From positions 35,182 to 99,181 of the forward strand of contig NZ_BCWU01000014.1 of assembly GCF_001592365.1 (NCBI RefSeq): DNA of 64,000 nucleotides, written 5' to 3'. The stretch's first letter is position 1, and each line of letters opens with the position of its first letter. A model generated the notes under the pieces. That model saw only the letters and a program-made list of their open reading frames with translations, was not told where the DNA came from and searched no databases. This stretch comes from Gordonia hydrophobica NBRC 16057 (lineage in GTDB: Bacteria > Actinomycetota > Actinomycetes > Mycobacteriales > Mycobacteriaceae). Made by a program: the position numbers and the translations under genes. Below, one piece after another: positions 9,282-20,364 of this stretch.

Positions 9282-10185
9282 TGCGGGACGCGCTGAGCAC
9301 CAGGTGCGTGGCGCCGATCATCAGGACGGCGGCGCCGAACATGTGCAGGATTACGAGCCCGGCGGGGACGTGGAGCACGTACTGCACGTACCCGATCAGT
9401 CCCTGCAGCAGGATCACTGCGCCGAAGATCAGCGTGGCGCGTCGCAGCGCTGACTGTGCGGCGACGACGAGGACCGTCAGCGCGATCGAGAGGCCGACCA
9501 GGACCCACACCGCATCGGCGTGCAACACGGCCAACTGGTCGAATCGGAGGCCGTTGCGCATCGCGATGTCGTCGCCCGAGTGCGGACCGGAACCGGTGAC
9601 GATGGTGCCGACATAGATCGCGATCCACGTCGTCACGTAGATCAACCAGGTCAGCGTCAGCGTGACGCGACCGAACACCGGCGAGGGCGTCGCGGCCGCG
9701 GAGGCCTCCTCGCGCGGACGGACGTGGAAGGCCAACCAGGTGGCGACCGAGATGATCACCATCGTGGCCACGAAGTGCAGCGAGACCACCCACGGGTTCA
9801 GATTCGTGAGGACCGTGATGCCGCCGATCACGCCCTGCAGCGGGACACCGAGCGCCACGACCAACGCGAGCGTGCGTGCGAGTCTGTCGACCGGACGACG
9901 ACGGATCGCCGCGACGAACGTCGCGACGGCGACGGCGACCAGCACCCACGTCAGCAGGCGATTGCCGAACTCGATCACGCTGTGGATGCCCATGGCGTTG
10001 CCGGGCACCGGGGCGATGTTGCCCGAGGTGCACTGAGGCCAAGTCGGGCAGCCGAGTCCAGAGCCGGTCACTCGTACGCCTCCGCCGGTAACGACCAGTA
10101 GTACGTTGGCGGCGACGTTGGCGACCGCCCAGCCGTACAGGAACTTCGCCGTTGGATTCTTGAACCCGAACCACGATGCGATCAT
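9274..10185 (-). CDS. ctaA: Heme A synthase
   Basis: CtaA oxidises heme O to heme A in the membrane for cytochrome aa3 oxidase. The 303-residue protein has about eight membrane segments. Conserved histidines appear in the segments MGIHSVIEFGNRL, SLHFVATM, VLHADAVW and ILHMFGAAV, the expected heme ligands. The ATG at 10185 overlaps the stop of the upstream permease gene by four bases, suggesting coupling; a GTG 15 bases further upstream is the alternative start. A cysteine pair in the first extracytoplasmic loop (CPTWPQC) matches the CX6C-like pair of Gram-positive CtaA proteins. Confidence 0.93.
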   Translation of the reverse strand: MIASWFGFKNPTAKFLYGWAVANVAANVLLVVTGGGVRVTGSGLGCPTWPQCTSGNIAPVPGNAMGIHSVIEFGNRLLTWVLVAVAVATFVAAIRRRPVDRLARTLALVVALGVPLQGVIGGITVLTNLNPWVVSLHFVATMVIISVATWLAFHVRPREEASAAATPSPVFGRVTLTLTWLIYVTTWIAIYVGTIVTGSGPHSGDDIAMRNGLRFDQLAVLHADAVWVLVGLSIALTVLVVAAQSALRRATLIFGAVILLQGLIGYVQYVLHVPAGLVILHMFGAAVLMIGATHLVLSASRTR

Positions 10186-10985
10186 TGGAAGCGGAACCAC
10201 CTAACTGCCAGCGTGCCGCAGACGGCGGCCCAGGCGACGAGGACACAGAGACCGAAGACGTCCACCGAGGACTCGAGCGCCCGCGACAGCGACTCGGTGA
10301 GCGCCCCGGACGGCGACAGTCGGGCGATGGTGCGGACCGCGCCGGGGACGTGATCGTCGAACACGACCAGACTCGCCAGTCCGAGCAGGACGAACCACAC
10401 CAGATTGCCCAACGCGAGCACCACTTCGGCCTTCAGCGTGCCGCCGAGCAGCAGCCCCGCACACGCGAACGCGACAGTGCCGAGGATGATCGCGACGACG
10501 CCGAGGCCCAGACCGCCGAGGTCGGGGCGCCAGCCGAAGGCGAGTCCGATGCCGCCGATGATCAGCGCCTGCATCACGACCACGATGAGCACGGCGAGCG
10601 ACTTGCCCGCGATGATGCCCCAGCGCGGAATCGGGGTGGCGCCCAACCGTTTGAGGGCGCCGTAGCGGCGATCGAAGCCCACCGCGATGGCCTGACCGGT
10701 GAACGCCGTCGACATGATCGCGACCGCCAGCACGGCGGGAACGAACGTCGTGGCACGGTCCGCCGCCGTGTCGCCGACCTCGGTGGTGAGCGGCAGCAGG
10801 CTCAGGCCGATGAGCATGGTGATCGGGATGAACATGGTCAACAGCAATTGCTCGCCGTTGCGGAGCAGGAGCAGCAGTTCCAGCCTCGTCTGCGCGATCA
10901 GCATCTGCGACAGCGACGCCGGGCGCGGATTCGGTGTGAAGGTTCCGCGGGGGAACCGGTTCGAGGCGGACACGTCGGTGCTCAC
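10182..10985 (-). CDS. ABC-2 type exporter, permease subunit
   Basis: The 267-residue protein has six predicted membrane segments (first near residue 48, last near 242) in the ABC-2 transporter layout. Its GTG start overlaps the stop of the ATPase gene by four bases (GTGA), so the two subunits are probably made in equal amounts. The M. tuberculosis counterparts Rv1457c and Rv1458c are annotated as an antibiotic exporter, but the substrate is not known. The constant proximity to ctaA and mptB may equally point to export of an envelope or heme-related compound; that is inference. Confidence 0.88.
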   Translation of the reverse strand: MSTDVSASNRFPRGTFTPNPRPASLSQMLIAQTRLELLLLLRNGEQLLLTMFIPITMLIGLSLLPLTTEVGDTAADRATTFVPAVLAVAIMSTAFTGQAIAVGFDRRYGALKRLGATPIPRWGIIAGKSLAVLIVVVMQALIIGGIGLAFGWRPDLGGLGLGVVAIILGTVAFACAGLLLGGTLKAEVVLALGNLVWFVLLGLASLVVFDDHVPGAVRTIARLSPSGALTESLSRALESSVDVFGLCVLVAWAAVCGTLAVRWFRFQ

Positions 10986-11950
10986 GCCCGCACCTCCCGT
11001 CCGGTGAGAGTGAGGAAGACGTCCTGCAGTGTGTTGGTCGCCACGTTCATCGACTCGGCGAGGATGCCCTGGTCGGCACAGTAGCGGGTGATCGTGGCCA
11101 CGAGTTCGGGCGTGATGTCGCCGGTGACGAGGAGTTCACCCGCCGGGGACAGTCGGCAGCGGTAACCGTCGGGGAGTGCAGTCTCCAACGCGTCGGCGGC
11201 CAGACCGGCGGCCCGGATGCGGAGTTGCCCTTCCGCGTCTTGCCGGACGAGGTCGGCGGGCGCACCCGCGGCCACGGCGCGACCGTGGTCGATGATGACG
11301 ATCTGGTCGGCGAGCTCTTCGGCCTCGTCGAGCAGATGGGTGGTCAGCAGGATCGAGACGCCGTCGGCACGCAGACGGGAGATCAACTCCCAGACCATGA
11401 TTCGAGCGTGCGCGTCGAGTCCGGCGGTCGGCTCGTCGAGGAACACGAGTTCGGGACGCCCGACGAGCGCGCACGCGAGGGAGAGGCGCTGCTGCTGACC
11501 GCCGGACAGTCGACGGAAACCGGTGCCCGCGACCTCGGTGAGGCCGAGGGCCTCCATCAACCAGTCGGGATCGAGGGGATCGGCGCTGTATGCGGCGCAC
11601 AGGCCGAGCATCTCTCCGGCCTTGGCGCCCGGATACGCGCCGCCGCCCTGCAGCATCACGCCGATCCGGGTGCGCAGCGTGTCGTTGTTCGCGATCGGGT
11701 CCAGGCCAAGGACCCGCACATCGCCTGCGTCGGGGCGGCCGAATCCTTCGCAGATCTCGACGGTGGTGGTCTTGCCCGCACCGTTCGGTCCCAGGAGCGC
11801 CAGCAGCTCACCCCGGGGCAAGGTCAGATCCAGCCCGTCGACGGCGGTCTTGTCGCCGAAGCGCTTGACGAGCCCGCGCACCAGAAGTGCGGCATCATCA
11901 GGATTCGACGTCGAATCCGGCCCGACGCGGGGCGAAAGAGCATCTTGCAC
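10982..11950 (-). CDS. ABC exporter, ATP-binding subunit
   Basis: The 322-residue protein is the ATPase of the exporter. It shows the Walker A motif GPNGAGKT (54-61), the signature LSGGQ (148-152) and the Walker B and D-loop LDEPTAGLD (161-169), followed by a C-terminal domain common in drug-resistance ATPases of the DrrA type. The start is a GTG at 11950 with AGGGTGG upstream; GTG codons 6 and 9 bases earlier are alternatives. It lies 98 bases after mptB and is followed with overlaps by the permease and ctaA. Confidence 0.92.
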   Translation of the reverse strand: MQDALSPRVGPDSTSNPDDAALLVRGLVKRFGDKTAVDGLDLTLPRGELLALLGPNGAGKTTTVEICEGFGRPDAGDVRVLGLDPIANNDTLRTRIGVMLQGGGAYPGAKAGEMLGLCAAYSADPLDPDWLMEALGLTEVAGTGFRRLSGGQQQRLSLACALVGRPELVFLDEPTAGLDAHARIMVWELISRLRADGVSILLTTHLLDEAEELADQIVIIDHGRAVAAGAPADLVRQDAEGQLRIRAAGLAADALETALPDGYRCRLSPAGELLVTGDITPELVATITRYCADQGILAESMNVATNTLQDVFLTLTGREVRA

Positions 11951-12048
11951 GCCCACCACCCTAGGCCAGAGGCCCAGGTCACCCGGGTGTGGGCCTGGCC
12001 TGCGACGGTGTCGGACGGCCCGGTTGCCCGCGTGGGGAAACAGGCGTC

Positions 12049-13824
12049 TTACTGCGTCTTCTGCGTCCGCTTGCGTCGCAGTCGACGCCGCAGCGGGGTG
12101 TCGAGAAAGAAGACGGCCGCGGTGATTGCGACCATGATCACACCGGTGGCGAGTCCCTGCGCCACCACGAGGGGGCTGGTGTCGGAGCTGGTGGGCATCA
12201 CGACGACGGCGATGATGCTGGAGATAGCGACGGTGCCGACGCGGAACCACCGGGTGGTGGCCCAGGCGGCGAGGGGAATGACGGCCCACAGCAGGTACCA
12301 CGCCTGCACGAAGGGGAAGAACACCACGACCGTCGCCATGGCGATACCGAGGCCGCCGAGCGGGTGGATGCGGCCGGCGAGGCACGCGAGGAGCCAGCGG
12401 ACCACGAGGGCTGCGGCGAGTAGTTGGGCGATCGGCCGGGCGATGTCGAGGATGGCCTGCGTCTGTTCGCCCAGGCCGAGCCAGAGTCCGATGCGCCCGG
12501 ACACCACCGACAGCAGGGTCGGCATGGACATCCAGGAACGGACGATGCCGCCGGTGCTCAGGGTGTGGACCCAGCCGAACCCGAGCCCCGTTGCGAAGCC
12601 GGTGACGGCGATGACGGCGCCGGACATGATTCCCAACAGTCCGGCGCTCGCCGTCAGCGCGGCGAGCGACCGCCGCGACCGCGACCACCATTCCCGGACC
12701 GGGGCATGGCGCAAGGCGGGCAGAGTGGCGCCCCAGCGGCGCGCCAGAGCGATGCCGACGAACCCGAGCGCGAGCAGCGAGGCGACCTTGATCATCGACG
12801 ACCCGGCGATCACCACGGCGCCGGCGAGCAGGATCGCGCCGTCGCGGGAGGGAAGATACGGCTTGTCGATCCGTCGCAATCGGCCGGGACTGTCAACGCC
12901 GCGCAGGCACCATTCGAGACCGACGAGCATCATGCCGAGCATCAGCGACTCGTTGTGGATGCCGCCGACGAGGTGCAGGATCAGGAGCGGGTTCAGTGCG
13001 CCGAGCCACAGCGCGGCGACGGCGGACACGCCGCAGCGTCGAGCCAGGCGGGGGAGCGCCCAGACGATCATCAGCACGCCGCAGATGGCGACGACGCGAT
13101 GCAGCAGCACCCCGGCGGTGATGTTGTCCCCGGTGATGGCGGTGATGTGCTCGCCGATCCAGAGGAAGAGCGGACCGTACGGGGCGGGCGTGTCCTTCCA
13201 CAGATTCGGCACCGACAGGGTCAGCGGATGGTCGACGCCGAGGCCGCGCATCGGACTGTAGGTATAGGGGTCCAGCCCCTTGTAGGCGATCGCGCTCTGC
13301 GCGAGGTACGAGTAGACGTCCTTGCTGATCAGTGGAGGCGCGATGATCAGCGGAGCCACCCACATGAGCAGCGTGCGATCCGCCTGTCCGCGCGTCATCC
13401 GCCGGGCGGGACTGCGGCCCTCCGCGACCTCCACTCGGAACCGCCCGATCGCGTAGCGGCCCAGCATCACCCAGGCGACGGTGAGCATGATCGCGCCGCC
13501 GATGGAGACGGTCAGCGCCGTGGAGTACATGCGCGACGGCAAGGAGAGGATGCGAGTTCCCACGATCGGGTTCTGCAGGACCGGGAGCATGCCGGTGCCG
13601 AGCGAACCGATGAGGATCAGCATCGATCCGGTGGTGCCGAACAGCCGGATCCGCCGCATGCGCAGGGTCTCGAGGCGATTGAGCGGGCCGGTCTCGTGCT
13701 CGTCGTCGTGCATGCGTGCGACGCTGGTGCCGTAGTCGCCGGTGCGGTCGACATCACGCTGGGCCGCAGGCTTGGCCAGGCCTATGTAGTCGACGGTCCG
13801 TCGCACGAGGGGGAGTTCAGGCAC
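12049..13824 (-). CDS. mptB: Alpha-1,6-mannosyltransferase MptB, GT-C fold
   Basis: MptB starts the alpha-1,6-mannan backbone of lipomannan and lipoarabinomannan, using polyprenyl-phosphate mannose on the outer face of the membrane. The 591-residue protein is hydrophobic with more than ten membrane segments. It carries the GT-C-type acidic residue in the first large loop (ISKDVYSY, D169). The family is confined to lipoglycan-producing actinobacteria, so it is a useful marker of the organism. The start is a GTG at 13824; an in-frame ATG at residue 38 is an alternative. It is divergent from sufR. Confidence 0.88.
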   Translation of the reverse strand: MPELPLVRRTVDYIGLAKPAAQRDVDRTGDYGTSVARMHDDEHETGPLNRLETLRMRRIRLFGTTGSMLILIGSLGTGMLPVLQNPIVGTRILSLPSRMYSTALTVSIGGAIMLTVAWVMLGRYAIGRFRVEVAEGRSPARRMTRGQADRTLLMWVAPLIIAPPLISKDVYSYLAQSAIAYKGLDPYTYSPMRGLGVDHPLTLSVPNLWKDTPAPYGPLFLWIGEHITAITGDNITAGVLLHRVVAICGVLMIVWALPRLARRCGVSAVAALWLGALNPLLILHLVGGIHNESLMLGMMLVGLEWCLRGVDSPGRLRRIDKPYLPSRDGAILLAGAVVIAGSSMIKVASLLALGFVGIALARRWGATLPALRHAPVREWWSRSRRSLAALTASAGLLGIMSGAVIAVTGFATGLGFGWVHTLSTGGIVRSWMSMPTLLSVVSGRIGLWLGLGEQTQAILDIARPIAQLLAAALVVRWLLACLAGRIHPLGGLGIAMATVVVFFPFVQAWYLLWAVIPLAAWATTRWFRVGTVAISSIIAVVVMPTSSDTSPLVVAQGLATGVIMVAITAAVFFLDTPLRRRLRRKRTQKTQ

Positions 13825-13910
13825 ACCGACGACTGTAACGGGTGTGGTTGCGCGTTCCGGTCAGACACGGCACGAGGATGATTTAGGCAACCCTTGCTAG
13901 CCCGGGGGAA

Positions 13911-13932
13911 GTATTTAAGTAACAATATTGTT
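13911..13932. promoter_or_regulatory. Candidate SufR operator overlapping the suf start site
   Basis: AACAATATTGTT at 13921-13932 is a perfect 12-base palindrome inside an AT-rich island (13911-13932) that stands out from the GC-rich surroundings. It ends one base before the GTG of sufR at 13933, leaving no room for a ribosome site, so the transcript may begin at or near the start codon. The position suits autorepression by the iron-sulfur regulator SufR. The function is inferred; the palindrome is seen. Confidence 0.6.
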
Positions 13933-14688
13933 GTGAAAAGCATGAGCGGTGACGATCAGCTGCTGTCACAGCAGCCTGCAGACGGGACGGGCCCCGACGG
14001 CGCGACCCGTGCTGCTGTCGTTTCGCTGCTCGTCGACGAGGGCCCGATGACGGCCAGTGACATCGCCGACCACCTCGGAATCTCACCGGCGGGGGTCCGT
14101 CGACACCTGGACATCCTGTCGGGCGACGGCGACATCGAAGTCGCACCCGCCGGCTTCTCGAAGAGCGGGAAGGCCACCCGCGGCCGCCCCGCGAAGTGGT
14201 TTCAACTGACGCCGACGGGTCGCGGGAAGCTGCGACACGCCTACGACGATCTCGCCGGTGCGGTGCTTCGGAAACTGCGCGACGTCGCCGGGCAGCACGC
14301 CGTCGACGATTTCGCTCACGAGCGGATCGCCGACCTCACCACCGACGTGACCCCGGTCGCCGAGTCCGGCTCGGTCATCGCGACCGTCGAACAGATCACC
14401 GATGCTCTCACCGCAGGCGGATACGCAGCCAACACCCGCGAGGTGGGTGCAGGCATTCAGATCTGCCAACATCACTGTCCGGTCGCCCACGTGGCGGCCG
14501 AGTTCCCGGAGCTCTGTGAGGCCGAGACAGCCAGATTCACCGAGCTCCTCGGTACGCACGTGCAGCGGTTGGCGACCATCGCCAACGGCGACTGCGTGTG
14601 TACGACGCACGTGCCCGTGCACGTCATGACTGACGGAGGCCGCCAGCCCGCGACCACCGACACCCCCGATGGAAAGGTTCCCCGATGA
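13933..14688 (+). CDS. sufR: Iron-sulfur sensing repressor SufR
   Basis: SufR is a DeoR/ArsR-like winged-helix repressor of the suf operon that senses cluster status. The 251-residue protein has the helix-turn-helix at about 38-60 ([22 protein letters not shown] region). Candidate cluster ligands are C178, C182 and C195 in the spacing C-x3-C-x12-C, with two further cysteines at 221 and 223. I chose the GTG at 13933 because upstream codons lie in the AT-rich operator; the ATG at 13942 is a close alternative. Its stop overlaps the sufB start (ATGA), placing it first in the suf operon, as in mycobacteria (Rv1460). Confidence 0.92.
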   Translation: MKSMSGDDQLLSQQPADGTGPDGATRAAVVSLLVDEGPMTASDIADHLGISPAGVRRHLDILSGDGDIEVAPAGFSKSGKATRGRPAKWFQLTPTGRGKLRHAYDDLAGAVLRKLRDVAGQHAVDDFAHERIADLTTDVTPVAESGSVIATVEQITDALTAGGYAANTREVGAGIQICQHHCPVAHVAAEFPELCEAETARFTELLGTHVQRLATIANGDCVCTTHVPVHVMTDGGRQPATTDTPDGKVPR

Positions 14689-16121
14689 CGGTCACCGATC
14701 CCGCCGCCACCCAGCTGACGCAGGAAGAGACCATTGCTTCCTTCGACCGCTACGGCTACGGCTGGTCCGACAGCGATGAGGCAGGAGCGTCCGCGACCCG
14801 CGGGCTCTCCGAGGCCGTCGTCCGCGACATCTCCTCGAAGAAGAACGAGCCCGAATGGATGCTCGAGTCGCGGCTGAAGGCGCTGCGGATCTTCGATCGC
14901 AAGCCCATGCCGAGTTGGGGCGGCGACCTCGACGGCATCGACTTCGACAACATCAAGTACTTCGTGCGCTCCACGGAGAAGCAGGCCGAGTCGTGGGAGG
15001 ACCTGCCGGAGGACATCCGCAACACCTACGACCGACTGGGCATCCCGGAGGCCGAGAAGCAGCGCCTGGTCGCGGGAGTCGCGGCACAGTACGAGTCAGA
15101 GGTCGTCTACCACCAGATCCGCGAGGACCTGGAGGAGAAGGGCGTCATCTTCCTCGACACCGACAGTGGTCTGCGCGAGCACCCGGAACTCTTCGAGGAG
15201 TACTTCGGCAGCGTGATCCCGGCCGGTGACAACAAGTTCTCCGCGCTGAACACCGCGGTCTGGTCCGGTGGGTCGTTCATCTACGTGCCGAAGGGCGTGC
15301 ACGTCGACATCCCGCTGCAGGCGTACTTCCGTATCAACACCGAGAACATGGGTCAGTTCGAACGCACGCTGATCATCGTCGACGAGGACGCCTACGTCCA
15401 CTACGTCGAGGGCTGCACCGCCCCGATCTACAAGTCCGACTCGTTGCACTCGGCCGTCGTCGAGATCATCGTCAAGAAGGGCGGTCGCTGCCGCTACACG
15501 ACCATCCAGAACTGGTCGAACAACGTCTACAACCTGGTGACCAAGCGCGCCAAGGCCGAAGAGGGCGCGACCATGGAGTGGGTCGACGGCAATATCGGAT
15601 CCAAGGTCACCATGAAGTACCCGGCGGTGTGGCTGACCGGCGAGCACGCCAAGGGCGAGGTCCTGTCGGTGGCGTTCGCGGGCGAGGGCCAGCACCAGGA
15701 CACCGGATCCAAGATGGTCCATCTGGCGCCGAACACCTCCAGCAACATCGTCAGCAAGTCGGTGGCGCGCGGCGGCGGCCGGTCGTCGTACCGCGGCCTG
15801 ATCAAGATCAATCCGGGCGCCCACGGCAGTCGCTCCACTGTGCAGTGCGACGCCCTGCTGGTGGACCAGATCAGCCGCAGCGACACCTACCCGTACGTCG
15901 ACATCCGCGAGGACGACGTCACGATGGGCCATGAGGCCACGGTCTCGAAGGTCAGCGATGATCAGCTCTTCTATCTGATGAGTCGCGGCATGACCGAGGA
16001 AGAGGCCATGGCCATGGTGGTTCGCGGCTTCGTCGAGCCGATCGCCAAGGAACTGCCGATGGAGTACGCGCTCGAGCTGAATCGGCTGATCGAACTGCAG
16101 ATGGAAGGAGCGGTCGGCTGA
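14685..16121 (+). CDS. sufB: Fe-S cluster scaffold subunit SufB
   Basis: SufB forms the SufBC2D scaffold on which iron-sulfur clusters are built. The 478-residue protein is full length and shows the family segments [14 protein letters not shown] and the C-terminal [15 protein letters not shown]. It contains no insertion that would suggest an intein, although the SufB of M. tuberculosis carries one. The ATG overlaps the sufR stop by four bases and the stop overlaps the sufD start by one base, so sufR-sufB-sufD are tightly coupled. Confidence 0.97.
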   Translation: MTVTDPAATQLTQEETIASFDRYGYGWSDSDEAGASATRGLSEAVVRDISSKKNEPEWMLESRLKALRIFDRKPMPSWGGDLDGIDFDNIKYFVRSTEKQAESWEDLPEDIRNTYDRLGIPEAEKQRLVAGVAAQYESEVVYHQIREDLEEKGVIFLDTDSGLREHPELFEEYFGSVIPAGDNKFSALNTAVWSGGSFIYVPKGVHVDIPLQAYFRINTENMGQFERTLIIVDEDAYVHYVEGCTAPIYKSDSLHSAVVEIIVKKGGRCRYTTIQNWSNNVYNLVTKRAKAEEGATMEWVDGNIGSKVTMKYPAVWLTGEHAKGEVLSVAFAGEGQHQDTGSKMVHLAPNTSSNIVSKSVARGGGRSSYRGLIKINPGAHGSRSTVQCDALLVDQISRSDTYPYVDIREDDVTMGHEATVSKVSDDQLFYLMSRGMTEEEAMAMVVRGFVEPIAKELPMEYALELNRLIELQMEGAVG

Positions 16122-17296
16122 TGGCGGACTCTGCTTCCACCGCCGCACCCGCGGTGGTGGTCAACAAGGGTGAGCTCTTCACCTCCTACGACGTCGAGGC
16201 GTTCGAAGTCCCGTCGCAGCGGGAGGAGGCCTGGCGCTTCACACCGTTCCGTCGGCTGCACGGACTGCACGATGGCACCGCGACGCCGACCGGGACCACC
16301 ACCGTCGAGTCGACCGGGGCCACCGACGGCGTGACCGTGGAGACCGTCGGCCGCGACGATGCTCGGTTGGGCAAGGCAGGCGTTCCGTTCGACCGCGTCT
16401 CGGCGCAGGCGTACTCGTCGTTCGAGACCGCGACCATCGTGACGATCGCCAACGAGGCGCAGGTCGCCGACCCGGTCTTCCTGACCGTCAACGGTCCGGG
16501 CGTCGATCAGACCGCCTACTCGCACATCCAGGTGCACGCCGGGGCCTTCTCGAAGTCCGTCGTGGTGATCGATCAGCGCGGCAGCGGCGTCATCGGCGAG
16601 AACGTGGAGATCATCGCCGACGACAGCGCTCACCTGACCGTGGTGAACGTTCACGAATGGGAGGACGACGCGACGCATGTTGCGACGCATCACCTCTCGC
16701 TCGGTCGCGACGCGGCGCTCAAGCACTTCGCCGTCAGCCTCGGCGGACACACCGTCCGGATCTCGCCGCACGTGCAGTACACCGCGCCCGGCGGCGACGC
16801 CGAGCTGTGGGGACTGTACTTCGCGGACGGTGGGCAGCACCTCGAGCAGCGACTGCTGGTCGATCACGCACAGCCGAACTGCCGCTCGCATGTGGTGTAC
16901 AAGGGTGCGCTCCAGGGCGACGCGTCCGGCGACAAGCGGAAGGAAGCACACACCGTCTGGATCGGTGACGTGCTGATCCGACCGGCGGCCGAGGGCACGG
17001 ACACCTACGAGCTCAACCGCAACCTGGTTCTGACCGACAATGCCCGCGCCGATTCGGTGCCGAACCTGGAGATCGAGACCGGCGAGATCATCGGGGCCGG
17101 CCACGCCAGCGCCACCGGCCGGTTCGACGACGAGCAGTTGTTCTACCTGCAGGCGCGCGGCATTCCCGAGGACGTCGCGCGGCGTCTCGTCGTCCGCGGA
17201 TTCTTCGGCGAGGTCCTCGCCAAGATCTCCGTGCCTGAACTGCGCGAACGACTCGAGGCGGCCATCGAAGCCGAGCTCGAATCCGCAGGCGCCTGA
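16121..17296 (+). CDS. sufD: Fe-S cluster assembly subunit SufD
   Basis: SufD pairs with SufB in the SufBC2D complex and contributes to iron delivery. The 391-residue protein shows the SufB/SufD beta-helix region and the conserved C-terminal pattern ARGIPEDVARRLVVRGFFGEV (residues about 355-375). Its ATG shares one base with the sufB stop (TGATG). Forty-nine bases separate it from sufC. Confidence 0.96.
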   Translation: MADSASTAAPAVVVNKGELFTSYDVEAFEVPSQREEAWRFTPFRRLHGLHDGTATPTGTTTVESTGATDGVTVETVGRDDARLGKAGVPFDRVSAQAYSSFETATIVTIANEAQVADPVFLTVNGPGVDQTAYSHIQVHAGAFSKSVVVIDQRGSGVIGENVEIIADDSAHLTVVNVHEWEDDATHVATHHLSLGRDAALKHFAVSLGGHTVRISPHVQYTAPGGDAELWGLYFADGGQHLEQRLLVDHAQPNCRSHVVYKGALQGDASGDKRKEAHTVWIGDVLIRPAAEGTDTYELNRNLVLTDNARADSVPNLEIETGEIIGAGHASATGRFDDEQLFYLQARGIPEDVARRLVVRGFFGEVLAKISVPELRERLEAAIEAELESAGA

Positions 17297-17345
17297 TCCG
17301 CACCGTCGCTGTCGACCACACACAGACTTTAAGGAACCACCACAG

Positions 17346-18116
17346 ATGACCACCTTGGAAATCCGCGACCTGCACGTCGACGTCGCCCAGAGCGACCCCG
17401 ACGCCGAGCCGATCCACATCCTCAAGGGTGTGGACCTGACCGTGAAGTCGGGCGAGACGCACGCGATCATGGGCCCCAACGGCTCAGGAAAGTCGACGCT
17501 CTCGTATGCCATCGCCGGTCACCCGAAATACCAGGTCACCTCGGGCACCATCACCCTCGACGGTGAGGACGTGCTGACCATGTCGGTCGACGAGCGCGCC
17601 CGCGCCGGCCTCTTCCTGGCCATGCAGTACCCGGTCGAGGTCCCCGGGGTCTCGATGTCGAACTTCCTCCGCAGTGCCGCCACCGCGGTCCGTGGCGAGG
17701 CGCCGAAGCTGCGCCACTGGGTCAAGGAGACCAAGGCCGCCATGGCGGATCTGGACATCGACCCGGCGTTCGGCGACCGCAGCGTCAACGAGGGCTTCTC
17801 CGGCGGTGAGAAGAAGCGGCACGAGATCCTGCAGCTGAGCCTGCTGAAGCCGAAGGTCGCCATTCTCGACGAGACCGACTCGGGCCTCGACGTGGATGCG
17901 CTACGCATCGTCTCCGAGGGCGTCAATCGCTACAAGGAGGCCGAGACCGGCGGCATTCTGCTGATCACGCACTACACGCGGATCCTGCGCTACATCAAGC
18001 CCGACTTCGTGCACGTCTTCGTCGACGGTCGCGTCGTTGAGTCGGCGGGCCCCGAGCTCGCGGACGAGTTGGAAGAGAACGGCTACGAGCGCTTCACGGC
18101 AGCAGCGGCCAAGTAA
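17346..18116 (+). CDS. sufC: Fe-S assembly ATPase SufC
   Basis: SufC is the soluble ABC-type ATPase that drives conformational change of SufBD. The 256-residue protein has Walker A GPNGSGKST (about residues 40-48), the signature FSGGEKKR, and Walker B with LDETDSGLD. The LDETDSGLD form, in place of the LDEP of transporters, is the SufC hallmark. AAGGA lies 10 bases upstream of the ATG at 17346. A longer open frame upstream overlaps sufD and is not used. Confidence 0.97.
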   Translation: MTTLEIRDLHVDVAQSDPDAEPIHILKGVDLTVKSGETHAIMGPNGSGKSTLSYAIAGHPKYQVTSGTITLDGEDVLTMSVDERARAGLFLAMQYPVEVPGVSMSNFLRSAATAVRGEAPKLRHWVKETKAAMADLDIDPAFGDRSVNEGFSGGEKKRHEILQLSLLKPKVAILDETDSGLDVDALRIVSEGVNRYKEAETGGILLITHYTRILRYIKPDFVHVFVDGRVVESAGPELADELEENGYERFTAAAAK

Positions 18117-19409
<1,293 letters not shown>

Positions 19410-19425
19410 TGAAGGGAGTCTGCTG

Positions 19426-19887
19426 ATGAGAATGGAGCAGATGTACCAGGAGGTGATCCTGGACCACTACAAGCATCCGCACGGGCGCGGTCTGCGAGAA
19501 CCGTTCGGCGCAGAGGTCCACCATGTGAACCCGACGTGCGGTGACGAGGTCACTTTGCGCGTGGCGGTCGCCGACGGTGCGGTGTCCGACATCTCGTACG
19601 ACGGCCAGGGGTGCTCGATCTCGCAGGCGTCCACGTCGGTGCTGTTCGACCAGGTGGTCGGCCTGCCGATCGACGAAGCCCTGACGGCGCTCGATGCGTT
19701 CAACCAGATGATGACTTCACGCGGCCAGGACGCGGGCGACGAGGATCTCATCGGCGACGGCATCGCCTTCGCGGGCGTCAGCAAGTACCCGGCGCGCGTC
19801 AAATGCGCTCTGCTGGGGTGGATGGCGTTCAAAGACGCCCTCGCGCAGACCGTCGCCGAGACCGAGCCCGCCCACACCTCCGTGTGA
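19426..19887 (+). CDS. sufU: Zinc-dependent sulfur acceptor SufU
   Basis: SufU accepts persulfide sulfur from SufS. The 153-residue protein has the zinc-binding cysteines C38 (in NPTCGD), C63 (in GQGCSIS) and C127 (in RVKCALL), with D40 as the likely fourth ligand. These features fit SufU and not a scaffold-type IscU. AAGGGAG lies 7 bases before the ATG at 19426; a second ATG two codons later is possible. Confidence 0.95.
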   Translation: MRMEQMYQEVILDHYKHPHGRGLREPFGAEVHHVNPTCGDEVTLRVAVADGAVSDISYDGQGCSISQASTSVLFDQVVGLPIDEALTALDAFNQMMTSRGQDAGDEDLIGDGIAFAGVSKYPARVKCALLGWMAFKDALAQTVAETEPAHTSV

Positions 19888-19941
19888 CCCGACCCGTGTG
19901 ACCCGTCCTTCCCGATCCCCGTTCCCGTTTAGGAGCAGTCC

Positions 19942-20298
19942 ATGACCGAGACCCCCGCGAACCCCGCACCCGTCGACACCTCGCTGCCGACGATCGACGA
20001 CATCGAAGAGGCGTTGCGCGACGTCGTGGATCCCGAACTCGGGATCAACGTGGTCGACCTCGGACTCATCTACGGCCTGGAGGTGAACAACGACGCCGGC
20101 GTCACGATCGACATGACGCTCACCTCGCCCGCCTGCCCGCTGCAGGATGTCATCGAGGACCAGGCGCGCAGCATGCTCGTGAACAGTGGTCTGTGCACCG
20201 ACATGGAGATCAACTGGGTCTGGATTCCCGCCTGGGGTCCGGACAAGATCACCGACGACGGCCGCGAGCAGCTCCGCGCACTGGGCTTCACCGTCTAG
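19942..20298 (+). CDS. sufT: Fe-S maturation protein SufT (MIP18/DUF59 family)
   Basis: SufT helps deliver iron-sulfur clusters to target enzymes. The 118-residue protein contains the DUF59 core with DPELGINVVDLGLIY (about residues 31-45) and a single conserved cysteine in TSPACPLQD. An AGGAG precedes the ATG at 19942. It is the last gene of the suf operon, 54 bases after sufU, and a strong hairpin follows. Confidence 0.95.
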   Translation: MTETPANPAPVDTSLPTIDDIEEALRDVVDPELGINVVDLGLIYGLEVNNDAGVTIDMTLTSPACPLQDVIEDQARSMLVNSGLCTDMEINWVWIPAWGPDKITDDGREQLRALGFTV

Positions 20299-20316
20299 CC
20301 GGGCGTGCTGGGGAGT

Positions 20317-20335
20317 CCGTCCGACGTTCGGACGG
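20317..20335 (+). terminator. Hairpin ending the suf operon
   Basis: CCGTCCGA (20317-20324) and TCGGACGG (20328-20335) form a perfect 8-base stem with a 3-base loop, 18 bases after the sufT stop. It probably ends the suf transcript. It would lie inside the next gene if that gene began at the GTG at 20305, which argues for the later ATG. Confidence 0.6.
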
Positions 20336-20364
20336 CCGGACCACTGCACCGGGTCCGGCTGAGC

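Noticed and set aside
13881..13902. Possible IdeR/DtxR iron box upstream of sufR
   Set aside because: TTTAGGCAACCCTTGCTAGC matches the 19-base iron box consensus at only about half of positions, within chance for this composition.
14685..16121. Intein in SufB as in M. tuberculosis
   Set aside because: The frame is a normal 478 residues without insertion.
20305..20364. GTG start at 20305 for the GGDEF gene
   Set aside because: It would put the suf terminator hairpin inside the coding region and lacks a ribosome site.
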